This document shows positions 29,483 through 38,107 of a stretch of 64,000 nucleotides of DNA, piece after piece (within the stretch, counting starts at the first letter, position 1; each line of letters starts with the position of its first letter). A program made the position numbers and the translations under genes. Where the stretch lies: NCBI RefSeq assembly GCF_017355835.1, contig NZ_JAFEWF010000009.1:248001-312000 (forward strand), written 5' to 3'. The notes beneath the pieces were generated by a model, which did no database searches, was not told the origin of the DNA, and saw only the letters and a program-made list of their open reading frames with translations. Source of the DNA: Desertivirga brevis (GTDB taxonomy: Bacteria > Bacteroidota > Bacteroidia > Sphingobacteriales > Sphingobacteriaceae).

Positions 29483-30097
29483 ATGGCAATTAATTTACAA
29501 AAAGGTCAGCGCATCAACCTTGAAAAAGAAAACGGTGCGAAGTTGCAAAGTGTGTGTGTAGGTATCAACTGGGGAGCAATTGAGAAAAAGGGACTATTCG
29601 GATTCGGAAAATCAAAAGAAGCCGTCGACCTTGATGGTAGTTGTGCGCTTTATACAGAAGATAAAAGGCACATCGATACCGTTTACTATGGAAGCTTGCG
29701 GTCCAAAGACAGTGCGATACAACACAGCGGAGATGATCTGACCGGAGATTTGAATGGCGACGATGGCCTGGATAACGAGGTGTTAACTCTTGACTTTTCG
29801 AAACTAAATCCTTCTGTTTCTTATGTGGCATTTGTATTAAACAGTTTCAGAGGACAGGATTTCGGATCAATTCCTTTCGCGTCAATCAGGATCTACGAAG
29901 GTACACCGAAACGTGTTAATGAAGTTTTTGCTAAATATGATATAGCTAATAATCCTGGTTTCTCCGGTCATACCTCTTTGGTTATGGGCGTATTTTATAA
30001 GAAGAACGGCGAATGGAAATTTAATGCCATTGGTGAGCCAACCAGAGATCGCAAACTAGAAGAATCGATCAATACGGTACGTCAGAATTACTTATAG
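29483..30097 (+). CDS. TerD-family protein, copy 2
   Basis: 204 residues, a longer TerD paralogue. It starts MAINLQKGQRINLEKENG, and an extra loop EKKGLFGFGKSKEAVDLDGSC precedes the first Asp motif. The calcium site DDLTGDLNGDDGLDNEVL has additional acidic residues, and the end is YKKNGEWKFNAIGEPTRDR. It resembles the TerZ/TerE side of the family. It lies 13 bases after copy 1; a strong hairpin follows before the next gene. Confidence 0.92.
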   Translation: MAINLQKGQRINLEKENGAKLQSVCVGINWGAIEKKGLFGFGKSKEAVDLDGSCALYTEDKRHIDTVYYGSLRSKDSAIQHSGDDLTGDLNGDDGLDNEVLTLDFSKLNPSVSYVAFVLNSFRGQDFGSIPFASIRIYEGTPKRVNEVFAKYDIANNPGFSGHTSLVMGVFYKKNGEWKFNAIGEPTRDRKLEESINTVRQNYL

Positions 30098-30111
30098 AAA
30101 CCAAAATAACA

Positions 30112-30148
30112 GGCCCTTCTTCTAAATAGGATAAACAGAAGAAGGGCC
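30112..30148 (+). terminator. Hairpin inside the Ter operon
   Basis: The 12-bp perfect stem GGCCCTTCTTCT (30112-30123) pairs with AGAAGAAGGGCC (30137-30148) around a 13-base loop, followed by GTTT. It lies 14 bases after the stop of terD copy 2 and 17 before the TelA-like gene, so it could partially end transcription or stabilise the terD message. Confidence 0.7.
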
Positions 30149-30164
30149 GTTTAAAAAACAACTT

Positions 30165-31262
30165 ATGGAAATACTTCCAGGAAATACAGAGCAGCTGCCA
30201 TCAAAGGCTATTGACAAGGATGGTAATGTTGATTTATCAGCTATCAATCAACAAGATGCGGCAAAGTATGAAAGTCTCAGTAAGAGTCTTGAAAGCAAAG
30301 ACGTGAATTCGATATTGAATTATGGCGCGGACGTACAGAATTCGATGGAGAGATACAGTAATGAGTTCTTGACTTCCGTACGAACATATAATTCAGGTGA
30401 GGTCGGAGGTTTGATCAATGATCTTCTTACTGAACTGAACTACATTGATGTAGATGAACTGAACCAGGGCGGATTTAAGCAGCTACTTTCTAAGATCCCA
30501 TTTCTGAATAAGTTGGTATTCGATGCCAAAAAGCTTTTTCAGAAGTACGATACTGTTGTCAATAATATAGATAAGATCACGAATAAGATCAAGGCGGGAC
30601 GTCTGAATGCTATTAAAGACAATAGCTCGCTCCAGACCATGTTTGATAGCAATGTGACATACATCAAACAGATGGAAGACCTGATCATTGCAGGTCAGCT
30701 GAAGCATAAAGAACTTAGTGAGAAGCTGGCTGAGATGGAGATAGCTCCTGCAAATTATAATGATTACGAAATTGCAGATCTCAGGGACTTTGTAGGACGC
30801 CTTGATAAGAGGCTTGCCGACATGAAAGTAGTTCGCTTTATCATGTTGCAATCACTAGCTCAGATTCGGGTAGTTCAAAACAACAATACATCAATTGCCG
30901 AAAAAGCACAATCAATTATCTCAACGACTATTCCAGTCTGGAAAAATCAGCTTACTATTGCAGTTGCGCTTCAGCGCCAGAAGGCTAATGTGGAAATGCA
31001 GAAGAAAATCTCTGATACCACCAACACTATCCTGCAGAAAAATGCAGAGTTATTGAAGCAGAATAGTATTGACGTTGCGCGCGAAAACGAGAAAACAGTG
31101 GTATCCATTGACACGTTGAAACGTACAACCCAATCGCTCATCGAAACATTGAATGAAGTAAAACGCATTCATGATGAGGGTACACAGAACCGTAAGGTGC
31201 TGAATAATGAATTACAATCTTTAGAAACAGAACTTAAAAAGAACGTTACTAATATAAATTGA
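30165..31262 (+). CDS. TelA/KlaA-like toxic anion resistance protein
   Basis: 365 residues, mostly long amphipathic helices with coiled-coil character. The segment SLAQIRVVQNNNTSIAEKAQSIISTTIPVWKNQL is the conserved core of the TelA family, and the C-terminus carries repeated Asn/Glu-rich helices. TelA proteins belong to tellurite-resistance and cell-envelope stress modules. It follows the two terD genes with a hairpin between them and precedes a gene of unknown function by 10 bases. Confidence 0.9.
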   Translation: MEILPGNTEQLPSKAIDKDGNVDLSAINQQDAAKYESLSKSLESKDVNSILNYGADVQNSMERYSNEFLTSVRTYNSGEVGGLINDLLTELNYIDVDELNQGGFKQLLSKIPFLNKLVFDAKKLFQKYDTVVNNIDKITNKIKAGRLNAIKDNSSLQTMFDSNVTYIKQMEDLIIAGQLKHKELSEKLAEMEIAPANYNDYEIADLRDFVGRLDKRLADMKVVRFIMLQSLAQIRVVQNNNTSIAEKAQSIISTTIPVWKNQLTIAVALQRQKANVEMQKKISDTTNTILQKNAELLKQNSIDVARENEKTVVSIDTLKRTTQSLIETLNEVKRIHDEGTQNRKVLNNELQSLETELKKNVTNIN

Positions 31263-31272
31263 CAGAGCCGGG

Positions 31273-32235
31273 ATGGACGAGATACGGGCAGGCATTTTAG
31301 ATGAATCGAATAAATTTTTAACAAAGCTACAACTGCATTCAGCGTTTTTTAGCGATGAGATCATTTACAAGATCTATCTGAGAAGTCAAGTCATACATCA
31401 ATTGTTCGAAAGCAATCCCGAACTCGACATCAATAAGCTCGAGCTCTTTCACCTTCAGTATACGGCTACAGTAATCGAATTATTGAAGAAAATAAAGAAG
31501 ACCAACGAGCGTAACGTGAGCTTGCTTTATGACGAGATCCAGCTGAACGAAGATTTGATTAATAAGCTGGATCATTCGGTGTTAACGGAAAACAGTTTTA
31601 ATCTGGAGAAACAAAGGCAGGCGGTAAAGATGAATACCTCCCTGAGGAGGCTTTACCAAGTCCTTTCGGAGAATTCTACAGAGTATCCCTTTTCCAGGAA
31701 CATCAATTCATTTAATGCCAGGTACTCGCAGGACTTCTTTTTTGATATTTCTTCAGATTCTTTGTTTCAGGCAACAGAATATGATCAGAGCGATGTCTAT
31801 ACTAATGCTTATGCAACTATTCAACGTAAGCTCATGGGGCTTCTCTGCAAATACGACTTTCGGGCAGAGTTCTATTACGGGCTTAAAGCTGGGGATGCAG
31901 TGCTAGAAGTTTATAAATTCCTCGGCCAGGAACGGTATTTCTTTTATTATCCTAATCGAACGTTGTTTCTGCTTTTTGATATTGCCATGCTTGGAGATAT
32001 TAACCTCAGTACGGGCTTATCAAAAAGAGCGAGGATCATTCACGAATTACGTGATAAGAATGACAAGTTAGAAAGCAGGGCAACTGTTCTGAAATCGAGC
32101 ATGCCGATGGAAATAAGGAACCTGTTGACCGACCATTACAAAAAAATATCAGATATAGATTTCCTTCAAAATATTACCAACTTTGACGTTCAGGCTAATA
32201 TTTTAAAAACAATGCTGAACACAGACAGCATATAA
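31273..32235 (+). CDS. Hypothetical protein of the Ter operon
   Basis: 320 residues, no signal peptide and no TM helices. The N-terminal half is helical (KLELFHLQYTATVIELLKKIKK). A middle segment has several aromatic residues (FRAEFYYGLKAGDAVLEVYKFLGQERYFFYY). No family was recognised. Its position between the TelA-like gene and terC, with short spacers on both sides, argues for a role in the same complex. Confidence 0.8.
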   Translation: MDEIRAGILDESNKFLTKLQLHSAFFSDEIIYKIYLRSQVIHQLFESNPELDINKLELFHLQYTATVIELLKKIKKTNERNVSLLYDEIQLNEDLINKLDHSVLTENSFNLEKQRQAVKMNTSLRRLYQVLSENSTEYPFSRNINSFNARYSQDFFFDISSDSLFQATEYDQSDVYTNAYATIQRKLMGLLCKYDFRAEFYYGLKAGDAVLEVYKFLGQERYFFYYPNRTLFLLFDIAMLGDINLSTGLSKRARIIHELRDKNDKLESRATVLKSSMPMEIRNLLTDHYKKISDIDFLQNITNFDVQANILKTMLNTDSI

Positions 32236-32259
32236 CAACAAGAATAACAATTCACAAAA

Positions 32260-33093
32260 ATGGACTTTTTACACACTCTTCTCGGAGACGACATTCAGGC
32301 AGGTTTATTAATCATTCTCAATCTTATCATTATTGAAAGTTTATTGTCTGTCGATAATGCGGCCGTTCTGGCTACTATGGTACTGGATCTTCCTAAAGAA
32401 CAGCGCGAGAAGGCATTGAAATACGGTATTATCGGCGCATATGTATTTCGCGGCCTTTGTTTAATGGTTGCAGGCTGGCTGGTAACAGTCTGGTGGCTGA
32501 AACCACTCGGAGGATTATATCTGCTCTACCTTGCATTCGACTACTTTAAGGGAAAAGCAAGCAACAAGGAAGAGGAGGAAAATGTTGATAAGAACTCAAG
32601 CTGGATCTATAAATCAACTGTCGGTTTGTTGGGTAACTTCTGGTCGACGGTGGCTTTGGTGGAAGTGATGGATCTTGCTTTCTCAATTGATAATGTATTT
32701 GCAGCAGTTGCGTTTACCGACCATATGTTTCTGATCTATACCGGGGTATTTATCGGAATCCTTGCCATGCGATTCGTTGCACAGGGCTTTGTGAAATTAA
32801 TGGAGAAGTACACCTTCCTAGAGGCTATTGCATTTATTGTTATAGGTGTTTTAGGATTAAAGCTTTCTGCTTCCGTTTACACCCATTTCGCAGAAGGATC
32901 TGAATTTGCCAAATTTTTAGAAAGCGAGCATATGGACATGGCTGTTTCCATATTTACTGTCGCGATATTTGTTATTCCGGTTTTAACTTCGAACTTCTTT
33001 AATTTCCCTAGGAAGAATATAGCTCAGGCAGATGTAGCTTACTCTGCAGAACCGGTTTTGGAAGGCCAGGATGAGATCATAGATAAAAACTAA
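32260..33093 (+). CDS. terC: TerC-family integral membrane protein
   Basis: 277 residues with about seven TM helices. The two acidic TM signatures are present: IIESLLSVDNAAVLATMV early and EVMDLAFSIDNVFAAVAFTDH in the middle. TerC proteins are metal-linked membrane partners of TerD; some act in manganese efflux at membrane-protein assembly sites. It closes the operon, and a terminator lies 7 bases after the stop. Confidence 0.95.
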   Translation: MDFLHTLLGDDIQAGLLIILNLIIIESLLSVDNAAVLATMVLDLPKEQREKALKYGIIGAYVFRGLCLMVAGWLVTVWWLKPLGGLYLLYLAFDYFKGKASNKEEEENVDKNSSWIYKSTVGLLGNFWSTVALVEVMDLAFSIDNVFAAVAFTDHMFLIYTGVFIGILAMRFVAQGFVKLMEKYTFLEAIAFIVIGVLGLKLSASVYTHFAEGSEFAKFLESEHMDMAVSIFTVAIFVIPVLTSNFFNFPRKNIAQADVAYSAEPVLEGQDEIIDKN

Positions 33094-33099
33094 TACGAT

Positions 33100-33132
33100 A
33101 AAAGCCGGAGGATTTGGGATCCTGCGGCTTTT
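33100..33132 (+). terminator. Terminator of the Ter operon
   Basis: AAAAGCCGGAGGAT (33100-33113) pairs with ATCCTGCGGCTTTT (33119-33132), with one internal mismatch and a five-base loop, followed by AAAC. It lies 7 bases after terC. Confidence 0.85.
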
Positions 33133-33140
33133 AAACTTAA

Positions 33141-33160
33141 CTAACTAACTAACTAACTAA
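33141..33160. repeat. Tetranucleotide repeat (CTAA)5
   Basis: Five exact tandem CTAA units directly after the Ter terminator, flanked by degenerate copies (CTTAA). Could be slippage-prone, but no coding frame runs through it. Confidence 0.9.
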
Positions 33161-33336
33161 CTTAACTTTACGTAGGGTATGGTAAATAGTGAAGGGTATA
33201 TTCAATTATTGAATACTTATTGAGTACTAAGTTCAGGGGCAAAGATGAAATCAAGATGAATTTTTGAAATTATTTTGAAGCTTATAATATGTAGTGAAAT
33301 CTGTTGACGCTTAAAGCATTTGAAACTATTATCTTT

Positions 33337-33344
33337 TACTTTTG
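33337..33344 (+). promoter_or_regulatory. -7 element of the CDF transporter gene
   Basis: TACTTTTG, a perfect TAnnTTTG, followed by TACCC. It ends 12 bases before the ATG at 33357, so the leader should be very short. It also overlaps the alternative TTG start at 33342, arguing against that start. Confidence 0.6.
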
Positions 33345-33356
33345 TACCCTAATTTA

Positions 33357-34352
33357 ATGGGTTTGCATTCTCAGAAAAAGATTATACTATTCGCTCTTAG
33401 CCTAAGTATCCTGTTGATGCTGGGCAAATTCACAGCGTTTTTCATTACCCAGTCTAATGCCATCTTAACCGACGCGGCCGAAAGTATCGTCAACGTTCTC
33501 GCAAGCGCTTTCGCCTTTTACAGTATCTATCTCTCCTCTCAACCAAAGGATGTAAACCATCCGTACGGGCATGGTAAAGTGGAGTTTTTTTCTATGTTCG
33601 TTGAGGGGATACTTATTCTGCTAGCTGGTGTCCTTATTCTGTTTAAATCAGGATATAATTTGTTCTTTCCTACTCAGGTTAAGGATCTTTTTGATGGTGC
33701 CATTATTATAGCGGTAACAGGCGTGCTTAACTATGTTATGGGCTTTTACATGGTAAAGCAGTCGAAGAAATTGAATTCGCTAACGCTTTTTGCTGATGGT
33801 AAACATCTTCAAACCGATGCTTACAGCAGCGCAGGACTTGTAGTTGGCTTGTTGTTGATTTACTTTACGGGCATCTATTACCTGGATAGCGTTTTATCAA
33901 TCATAATGGGCTTATACATTATCTATTCTGGCTATAAGCTGGTAAGAAAATCAGTCGGGGGCCTGATGGACGAGTCTGATCTGGCTAAAGTGGAGCAGGT
34001 GGTCGAGATTTTGAACGCAAACCGCCATAGTAGCTGGATAGATATTCATAACTTACGCACGCAGACCTATGGGCATGAGCTACACATCGACTGCCATGTA
34101 ACCTTACCTTACTATTTCGAATTAAACAAGGTGCATGATGAGATTTCAGAGATAGATACTTTGATTAATATGAAGGGCCTTAATACAGAGTTTTTTATTC
34201 ATACCGATCCCTGTTTACCCCAGTGTTGCCATTACTGTCGTATGCCGCAATGCCCTGTGAGGTCGAAAGTGCAAACTACGGATATTGAATGGACGGTAGA
34301 GAATGTAACGCGGAACTTTAAACATTATCACTATAGCCGGGAAAACAACTAG
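33357..34352 (+). CDS. Cation diffusion facilitator (CDF) metal exporter
   Basis: 331 residues with six TM helices. The TM2 site reads SNAILTDAAESIVNVLA, the loop HPYGHGKVEFFSMFVEG is conserved, and TM5 has ADGKHLQTDAYSSAG. The C-terminal cytoplasmic domain ends in a cysteine cluster, HTDPCLPQCCHYCRMPQC, typical of a Bacteroidota CDF subgroup and a likely metal site. It exports divalent metal (Zn2+, Mn2+ or Fe2+) from the cytosol; which one is not certain. Its last 4 bases overlap the convergent DUF481 gene. Confidence 0.92.
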   Translation: MGLHSQKKIILFALSLSILLMLGKFTAFFITQSNAILTDAAESIVNVLASAFAFYSIYLSSQPKDVNHPYGHGKVEFFSMFVEGILILLAGVLILFKSGYNLFFPTQVKDLFDGAIIIAVTGVLNYVMGFYMVKQSKKLNSLTLFADGKHLQTDAYSSAGLVVGLLLIYFTGIYYLDSVLSIIMGLYIIYSGYKLVRKSVGGLMDESDLAKVEQVVEILNANRHSSWIDIHNLRTQTYGHELHIDCHVTLPYYFELNKVHDEISEIDTLINMKGLNTEFFIHTDPCLPQCCHYCRMPQCPVRSKVQTTDIEWTVENVTRNFKHYHYSRENN

Positions 34353-35080
34353 AAGAATTGTTCGGCCTTAAATCCGTAACTTAATAATAAATTCTGTCTG
34401 TCTGTTTTTGCTATTTGATTGTATTTAAGACTTGTATTCAAACTCAACCACTTATTGATCTTGAACGACAGGGATGAAGAACCTCTGATCACGTAATCTT
34501 CACTATAGTTGAGCGAATGTTGTATAAATCCTAACCCGTCTACAACTATCGCATTGCCAAAGCTGAATTTGAAGAAAAGACGAAGAGAATTTCTATAAGT
34601 CTGATAGTTCTCTGATGTAGTATCAGTAAGTCTTATTTTACTGGCTTCATATAATATGCCATTGCTCAAATTTAGTTGATTGTTCCCGTCGTCAAAAAAG
34701 GTATAAGCCAATCCAAGGCCTGTTTGCATTTGATTGATGATTTTAAGAGAATAGCTAGTGGTATAGTTACCTAAGCCCCAATAATAAAATCCTGTCTTTT
34801 TCTGGTTGAGGTTAAAATCAAGACTTGTGCTAAAATCATTATTGCTAAGTTTCTGGTCTTGCTTACCGTAAAGCCAGGAATTGCTGAAATTAAGGCTTAC
34901 TTTCCGTTCCCGCACTCCAAATTTGAAACTGTTGTTCAAAATGTAAGAATCTGCAGAATTTGTTTTATTGATATTTCCGGTTCCGGTAAATCCGAGATAA
35001 TAATGCGTGCTATCCGTAAACTGTGCAAATGCCTGCACGAAAAGCAAGAGGAAGGCAGCGGTAGTCCAAAGTCTTGTCAT
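34349..35080 (-). CDS. DUF481-family outer membrane protein
   Basis: 243 residues with signal peptide MTRLWTTAAFLLLFVQAFAQ. The rest is a string of amphipathic beta strands ending in Phe (KAEQFF), as expected of an outer-membrane barrel; the SLNFSNSWLYGKQDQKL segment is typical of DUF481. The role is unknown. It has its own TAnnTTTG element. Confidence 0.8.
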   Translation of the reverse strand: MTRLWTTAAFLLLFVQAFAQFTDSTHYYLGFTGTGNINKTNSADSYILNNSFKFGVRERKVSLNFSNSWLYGKQDQKLSNNDFSTSLDFNLNQKKTGFYYWGLGNYTTSYSLKIINQMQTGLGLAYTFFDDGNNQLNLSNGILYEASKIRLTDTTSENYQTYRNSLRLFFKFSFGNAIVVDGLGFIQHSLNYSEDYVIRGSSSLSFKINKWLSLNTSLKYNQIAKTDRQNLLLSYGFKAEQFF

Positions 35081-35088
35081 AGCAGGGA

Positions 35089-35096
35089 CAAAGGTA
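35089..35096 (-). promoter_or_regulatory. -7 element upstream of the DUF481 gene
   Basis: Minus strand reads TACCTTTG, a perfect TAnnTTTG, 8 bases before the ATG at 35080. No -33 partner at the usual distance. Confidence 0.5.
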
Positions 35097-35182
35097 AAAT
35101 AAAACCTTTAGGGGCAGAACTCACAAAAGGAGTATGAATTTATCGCATATGATCTTAATAAACAATTAGGATTTCAAGAAAA

Positions 35183-35207
35183 AACCCGCGCTATGGGAGC
35201 CCGGGTT
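35183..35207 (-). terminator. Hairpin with minus-strand T run
   Basis: AACCCGCGCT (35183-35192) pairs with AGCCCGGGTT (35198-35207) with one C-C mismatch. On the minus strand six T follow. It may end readthrough into the DUF481 promoter region. Confidence 0.55.
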
Positions 35208-35405
35208 AACTAACCAATTATAATATATAAGTGTGAGATATTATCAAATATCAACCATTAAAGTTCAGAGAATTATCCTTTGCTATGAGAGAAAGGTTCG
35301 CTAAACCTGTTCACAATTATCGAGACAATGTTACAACATCTAATTGACTTTTTAAACTTTTTAGTCAACTTTAACATTCTTTAACAAAAATTTGATACAA
35401 AAAAA

Positions 35406-35429
35406 GGAGACAACTTATTAGCTGCCTCC
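35406..35429 (-). terminator. Terminator downstream of the PAS histidine kinase
   Basis: GGAGACA (35406-35412) pairs with TGCCTCC (35423-35429) with one G-U pair; on the minus strand seven T follow. About 125 bases downstream of the kinase stop. Confidence 0.6.
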
Positions 35430-35461
35430 TCAAACCTTAATCAATCTCACTAAACTGAACT

Positions 35462-35566
35462 ATGAAAAAAAACCTTTTTCCTATGAATAGTGGTGTATAC
35501 GGTACCGGTAGTAAAGGGTTTCCTTTATTACTGTTTTTAAAGAATTATTTGATTGTCAGTCATTAA
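35462..35566 (+). CDS. Possible 34-residue peptide, SusC-leader-like relic
   Basis: An ATG follows the leader CCTTAATCAATCTCACTAAACTGAACT, the kind of sequence seen ahead of SusC-type receptor genes in Sphingobacteriaceae, and the frame MKKNLFPMNSGVYG runs 34 codons to a stop overlapping the kinase gene end. It may be a truncated SusC start or a chance frame. No downstream receptor remains. Low confidence. Confidence 0.25.
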   Translation: MKKNLFPMNSGVYGTGSKGFPLLLFLKNYLIVSH

Positions 35567-37910
35567 GAAAATAGATCCGGAAAGTAGATCCCTCTCCTGG
35601 AGTACTTTCAACCTCTACTTTGCCACCTAGAGTTTCAGCCTGGGTTTTTACAAGGTTTAAGCCCATGCCTTTACCTGGAATATCTTTTGAATGGAAACGA
35701 CTGTATAATCCAAAGATCTCCGACCCATGTTTTTCCAGGTCTATCCCAAGTCCGTTGTCACTCACACTTAAGCAAATGAAGTTGTCTACGAAGGTAGTAC
35801 TAATATGAATTTTTGAAGCTCGCTCTGGGTGCCTGTATTTGATTGCATTAGTAATAAGATTATACAGGATGCTATAGAAATAACCCTTCACACTCTTGAA
35901 ATTGTTTACTTTGGCAAAATCGCAGGTAATGGAAGTGCCGGCTTCCTCAATTTCCTGTCCCAGGGAAGTTTTCACCAGGCCAACCTCTTCTGAAATTACA
36001 ATATCTTCCTTGATATTCACTCCTAAGTCCTGAAAAGAGACAATAGTAGTGAGATCTTTAACCACAGTATCAAGGCTCGTTGCCTCACTAACAATGTATT
36101 CGATCAACTTTGTGTTTTGCTCGTCATCAAAAGGAGCCATTTTTATCAATGACGCTAATCCGAGGATCTTGTTTATGGGCGACCTCAGGTTATGCGATAC
36201 AATGTAAGAAAATTGCTTCAGGTTTATATTTTTCTCAATCAGGTCTTGGGTCATTCGTTCACGCTCTTCCTCGTCTTTCTTCCTTTCGCTGATGTCTTCA
36301 TAGATTCCAAGGATGCCATAAACATTGCCATTTATATCTGTAAGAGGAAGCTTTGTGGTATCAACCCATAAGGTATCTCCGGAAGACTGAGTTTGTGTTT
36401 CGATAAAGTGGATCTTGGCTTCACCAGATGCTATAACCTGAGCATCATCATCCCTGTACTTATCCGCCTCCTCCTTATTCCATGGTAGCTCGTAATCTGT
36501 CTTACCCACAATCTCATCGACAGTAGAAAAACCAGCGGCGGCTGCAAAAACCGTGTTACAACCGAGATAACGGCTTTCCAAATCTTTCCAGAAAATAGCC
36601 TGAGGGATGGAGTTCAAAACATGAGAGAGCATTGCTTCTTTTTTCTGAAGAGTTTCCTCCATGGCCACTCTGTTTGAAATATCAAGCCCTGTTCCCACAA
36701 TGCAAGTCCTTCCTTCGAAAATGATCGTCCTTCCTGTGAAAAAATAGGGGATCTTCTTCTTGTCTCTGGTATAAAAGTAAGCCTCTACAGAGGATTCTCC
36801 TTTCTCAAAGGCTTCATTTATTGCTGCTTTAAGCAGAGGCTTATCTTCTCCAGAAAAGAAGTCAAGAGGCTGCATATGTGCTATTTCCTCATTACCAAAA
36901 CCAGAAACCAATTCGAAGTTTTTATTCCATTTTAAAAACTTACCGCTCCGGTCAAAAAAGTAGAATATACCGGGCAAGCTGTTAACAATAGACTCTGACA
37001 GTAATTTTTGCTTCAGCGTCTCGTTCTCTGCGAGTTTTCGTGCAGTAATGTCATTAACGATACCGTCAACACGGGTAAGTATGCCGTCAGTTAAAACAGG
37101 AATAGCCTTAACTTCAATCCATCTCAGACTTCCGCTTTTATGAAATATCCTATATTCTGTTAGCGTTTGCCTTCCTGCGTTCAAGTGAGCATCATCGGCA
37201 AACACCCTCTCCTTATCATCTGGATGTATTACCTCGGCCCAGAGCTTAGGGTTAGAGAAAAATTCTTCTGTTGTATAACCGTAAATCTTAGGGCAGCCTG
37301 CCGATAGCTTAAGGTATCTTTGATTAACTATATCTTTTGAGTAGAACCCTTCGTTAATAGAACTAAAAAGGTGAGTCATCTCCCGGTTAAGCTGCTCCAG
37401 CCGTTTTTGTGTCTGAAGCTGTTCTCTCGCAGCCACCGATATAGTTTCATTACATATCACTAAAATTCCTGATACAGCACCTTTATCATCCTTAATAGGG
37501 TTCAGATGGTAGGTTAACAGTATATCTTCTGAAGTGTTAAGGCGATGTACTGCTTCATCGGGGAGGGTTTTTGTTTTGCCCTGACGAGTTGCTTCAAGTT
37601 CAGGAGAGATAAATTTCCAACTATCACCCCACACTTCTTCTCCTGGTTTTCCCATTGCAAAGGGATGCATTGAAATCGATTGTAATGCAGGGATATAAGC
37701 ATCATTGTAAAAAAGAACATTCCTTTCTCCCCAAAATAAGAAGATTGGAGTGCTGGAGTTTAATAGCAGGCTCAGGGAATAACAGAGGTTGGAAGGCCAT
37801 TCGAAGAAACTGGCAGGTAAAACATGCCGCCAATCACCGGAGCGTATTAAATCTCCTGTTTCGCCTCCACCTTTTAAGAATTCCGGAATTGTGTTTGAGT
37901 TTTCCCCCAT
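35556..37910 (-). CDS. Multi-PAS sensor histidine kinase
   Basis: 784 residues. Several PAS domains cover about residues 30-530: an N-terminal degenerate PAS (IFLFWGERNVLFYNDAY), then segments such as GFYSKDIVNQRYLKLSAG, IFYFFDRSGKFLKWNKNFELVSGF and IFWKDLESRYLGCNTVFA. A HisKA domain follows with FSYIVSHNLRSPINKILGL, then a HATPase with ISVSDNGLGIDLEKHGSEIF and GKGMGLNLVKTQAETLGG. No TM helix, so it is probably cytosolic. No receiver domain in the protein and no regulator next to it. The ligand is unknown. Confidence 0.93.
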   Translation of the reverse strand: MGENSNTIPEFLKGGGETGDLIRSGDWRHVLPASFFEWPSNLCYSLSLLLNSSTPIFLFWGERNVLFYNDAYIPALQSISMHPFAMGKPGEEVWGDSWKFISPELEATRQGKTKTLPDEAVHRLNTSEDILLTYHLNPIKDDKGAVSGILVICNETISVAAREQLQTQKRLEQLNREMTHLFSSINEGFYSKDIVNQRYLKLSAGCPKIYGYTTEEFFSNPKLWAEVIHPDDKERVFADDAHLNAGRQTLTEYRIFHKSGSLRWIEVKAIPVLTDGILTRVDGIVNDITARKLAENETLKQKLLSESIVNSLPGIFYFFDRSGKFLKWNKNFELVSGFGNEEIAHMQPLDFFSGEDKPLLKAAINEAFEKGESSVEAYFYTRDKKKIPYFFTGRTIIFEGRTCIVGTGLDISNRVAMEETLQKKEAMLSHVLNSIPQAIFWKDLESRYLGCNTVFAAAAGFSTVDEIVGKTDYELPWNKEEADKYRDDDAQVIASGEAKIHFIETQTQSSGDTLWVDTTKLPLTDINGNVYGILGIYEDISERKKDEEERERMTQDLIEKNINLKQFSYIVSHNLRSPINKILGLASLIKMAPFDDEQNTKLIEYIVSEATSLDTVVKDLTTIVSFQDLGVNIKEDIVISEEVGLVKTSLGQEIEEAGTSITCDFAKVNNFKSVKGYFYSILYNLITNAIKYRHPERASKIHISTTFVDNFICLSVSDNGLGIDLEKHGSEIFGLYSRFHSKDIPGKGMGLNLVKTQAETLGGKVEVESTPGEGSTFRIYFLND

Positions 37911-38050
37911 TTAGCAAAAGAATATGCCCGTTTACGATGCCTGTTGACAATCCATCCCAACTGTACATAAATCACATACCTCGTTCGCAACTTAAACGCA
38001 TAGGATATCTAAAAGTTGCCATTTCTCAGTAATAATATGTGTGTTTATAA

Positions 38051-38089
38051 AAAAGCTGCGTAGAAGGTAATCCTTGCTATGCAGCTTTT
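38051..38089 (-). terminator. Terminator of the oxidoreductase operon
   Basis: AAAAGCTGCGTAG (38051-38063) pairs with CTATGCAGCTTTT (38077-38089), with one G-U pair. On the minus strand six T follow, and the hairpin begins 18 bases past the stop of the Gfo/Idh/MocA gene. Confidence 0.85.
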
Positions 38090-38107
38090 AATATTCGGAA
38101 TGAAAAC

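Noticed and set aside
33141..33160. (CTAA)5 as a possible CRISPR or telomere-type array
   Set aside because: Only five 4-base units without spacers; it is a simple microsatellite after a terminator.
37655..38032. A 125-codon plus-strand open frame
   Set aside because: Its first part is antisense to the PAS kinase N-terminus; the rest lies in the promoter gap. No domain or ribosome-binding site.
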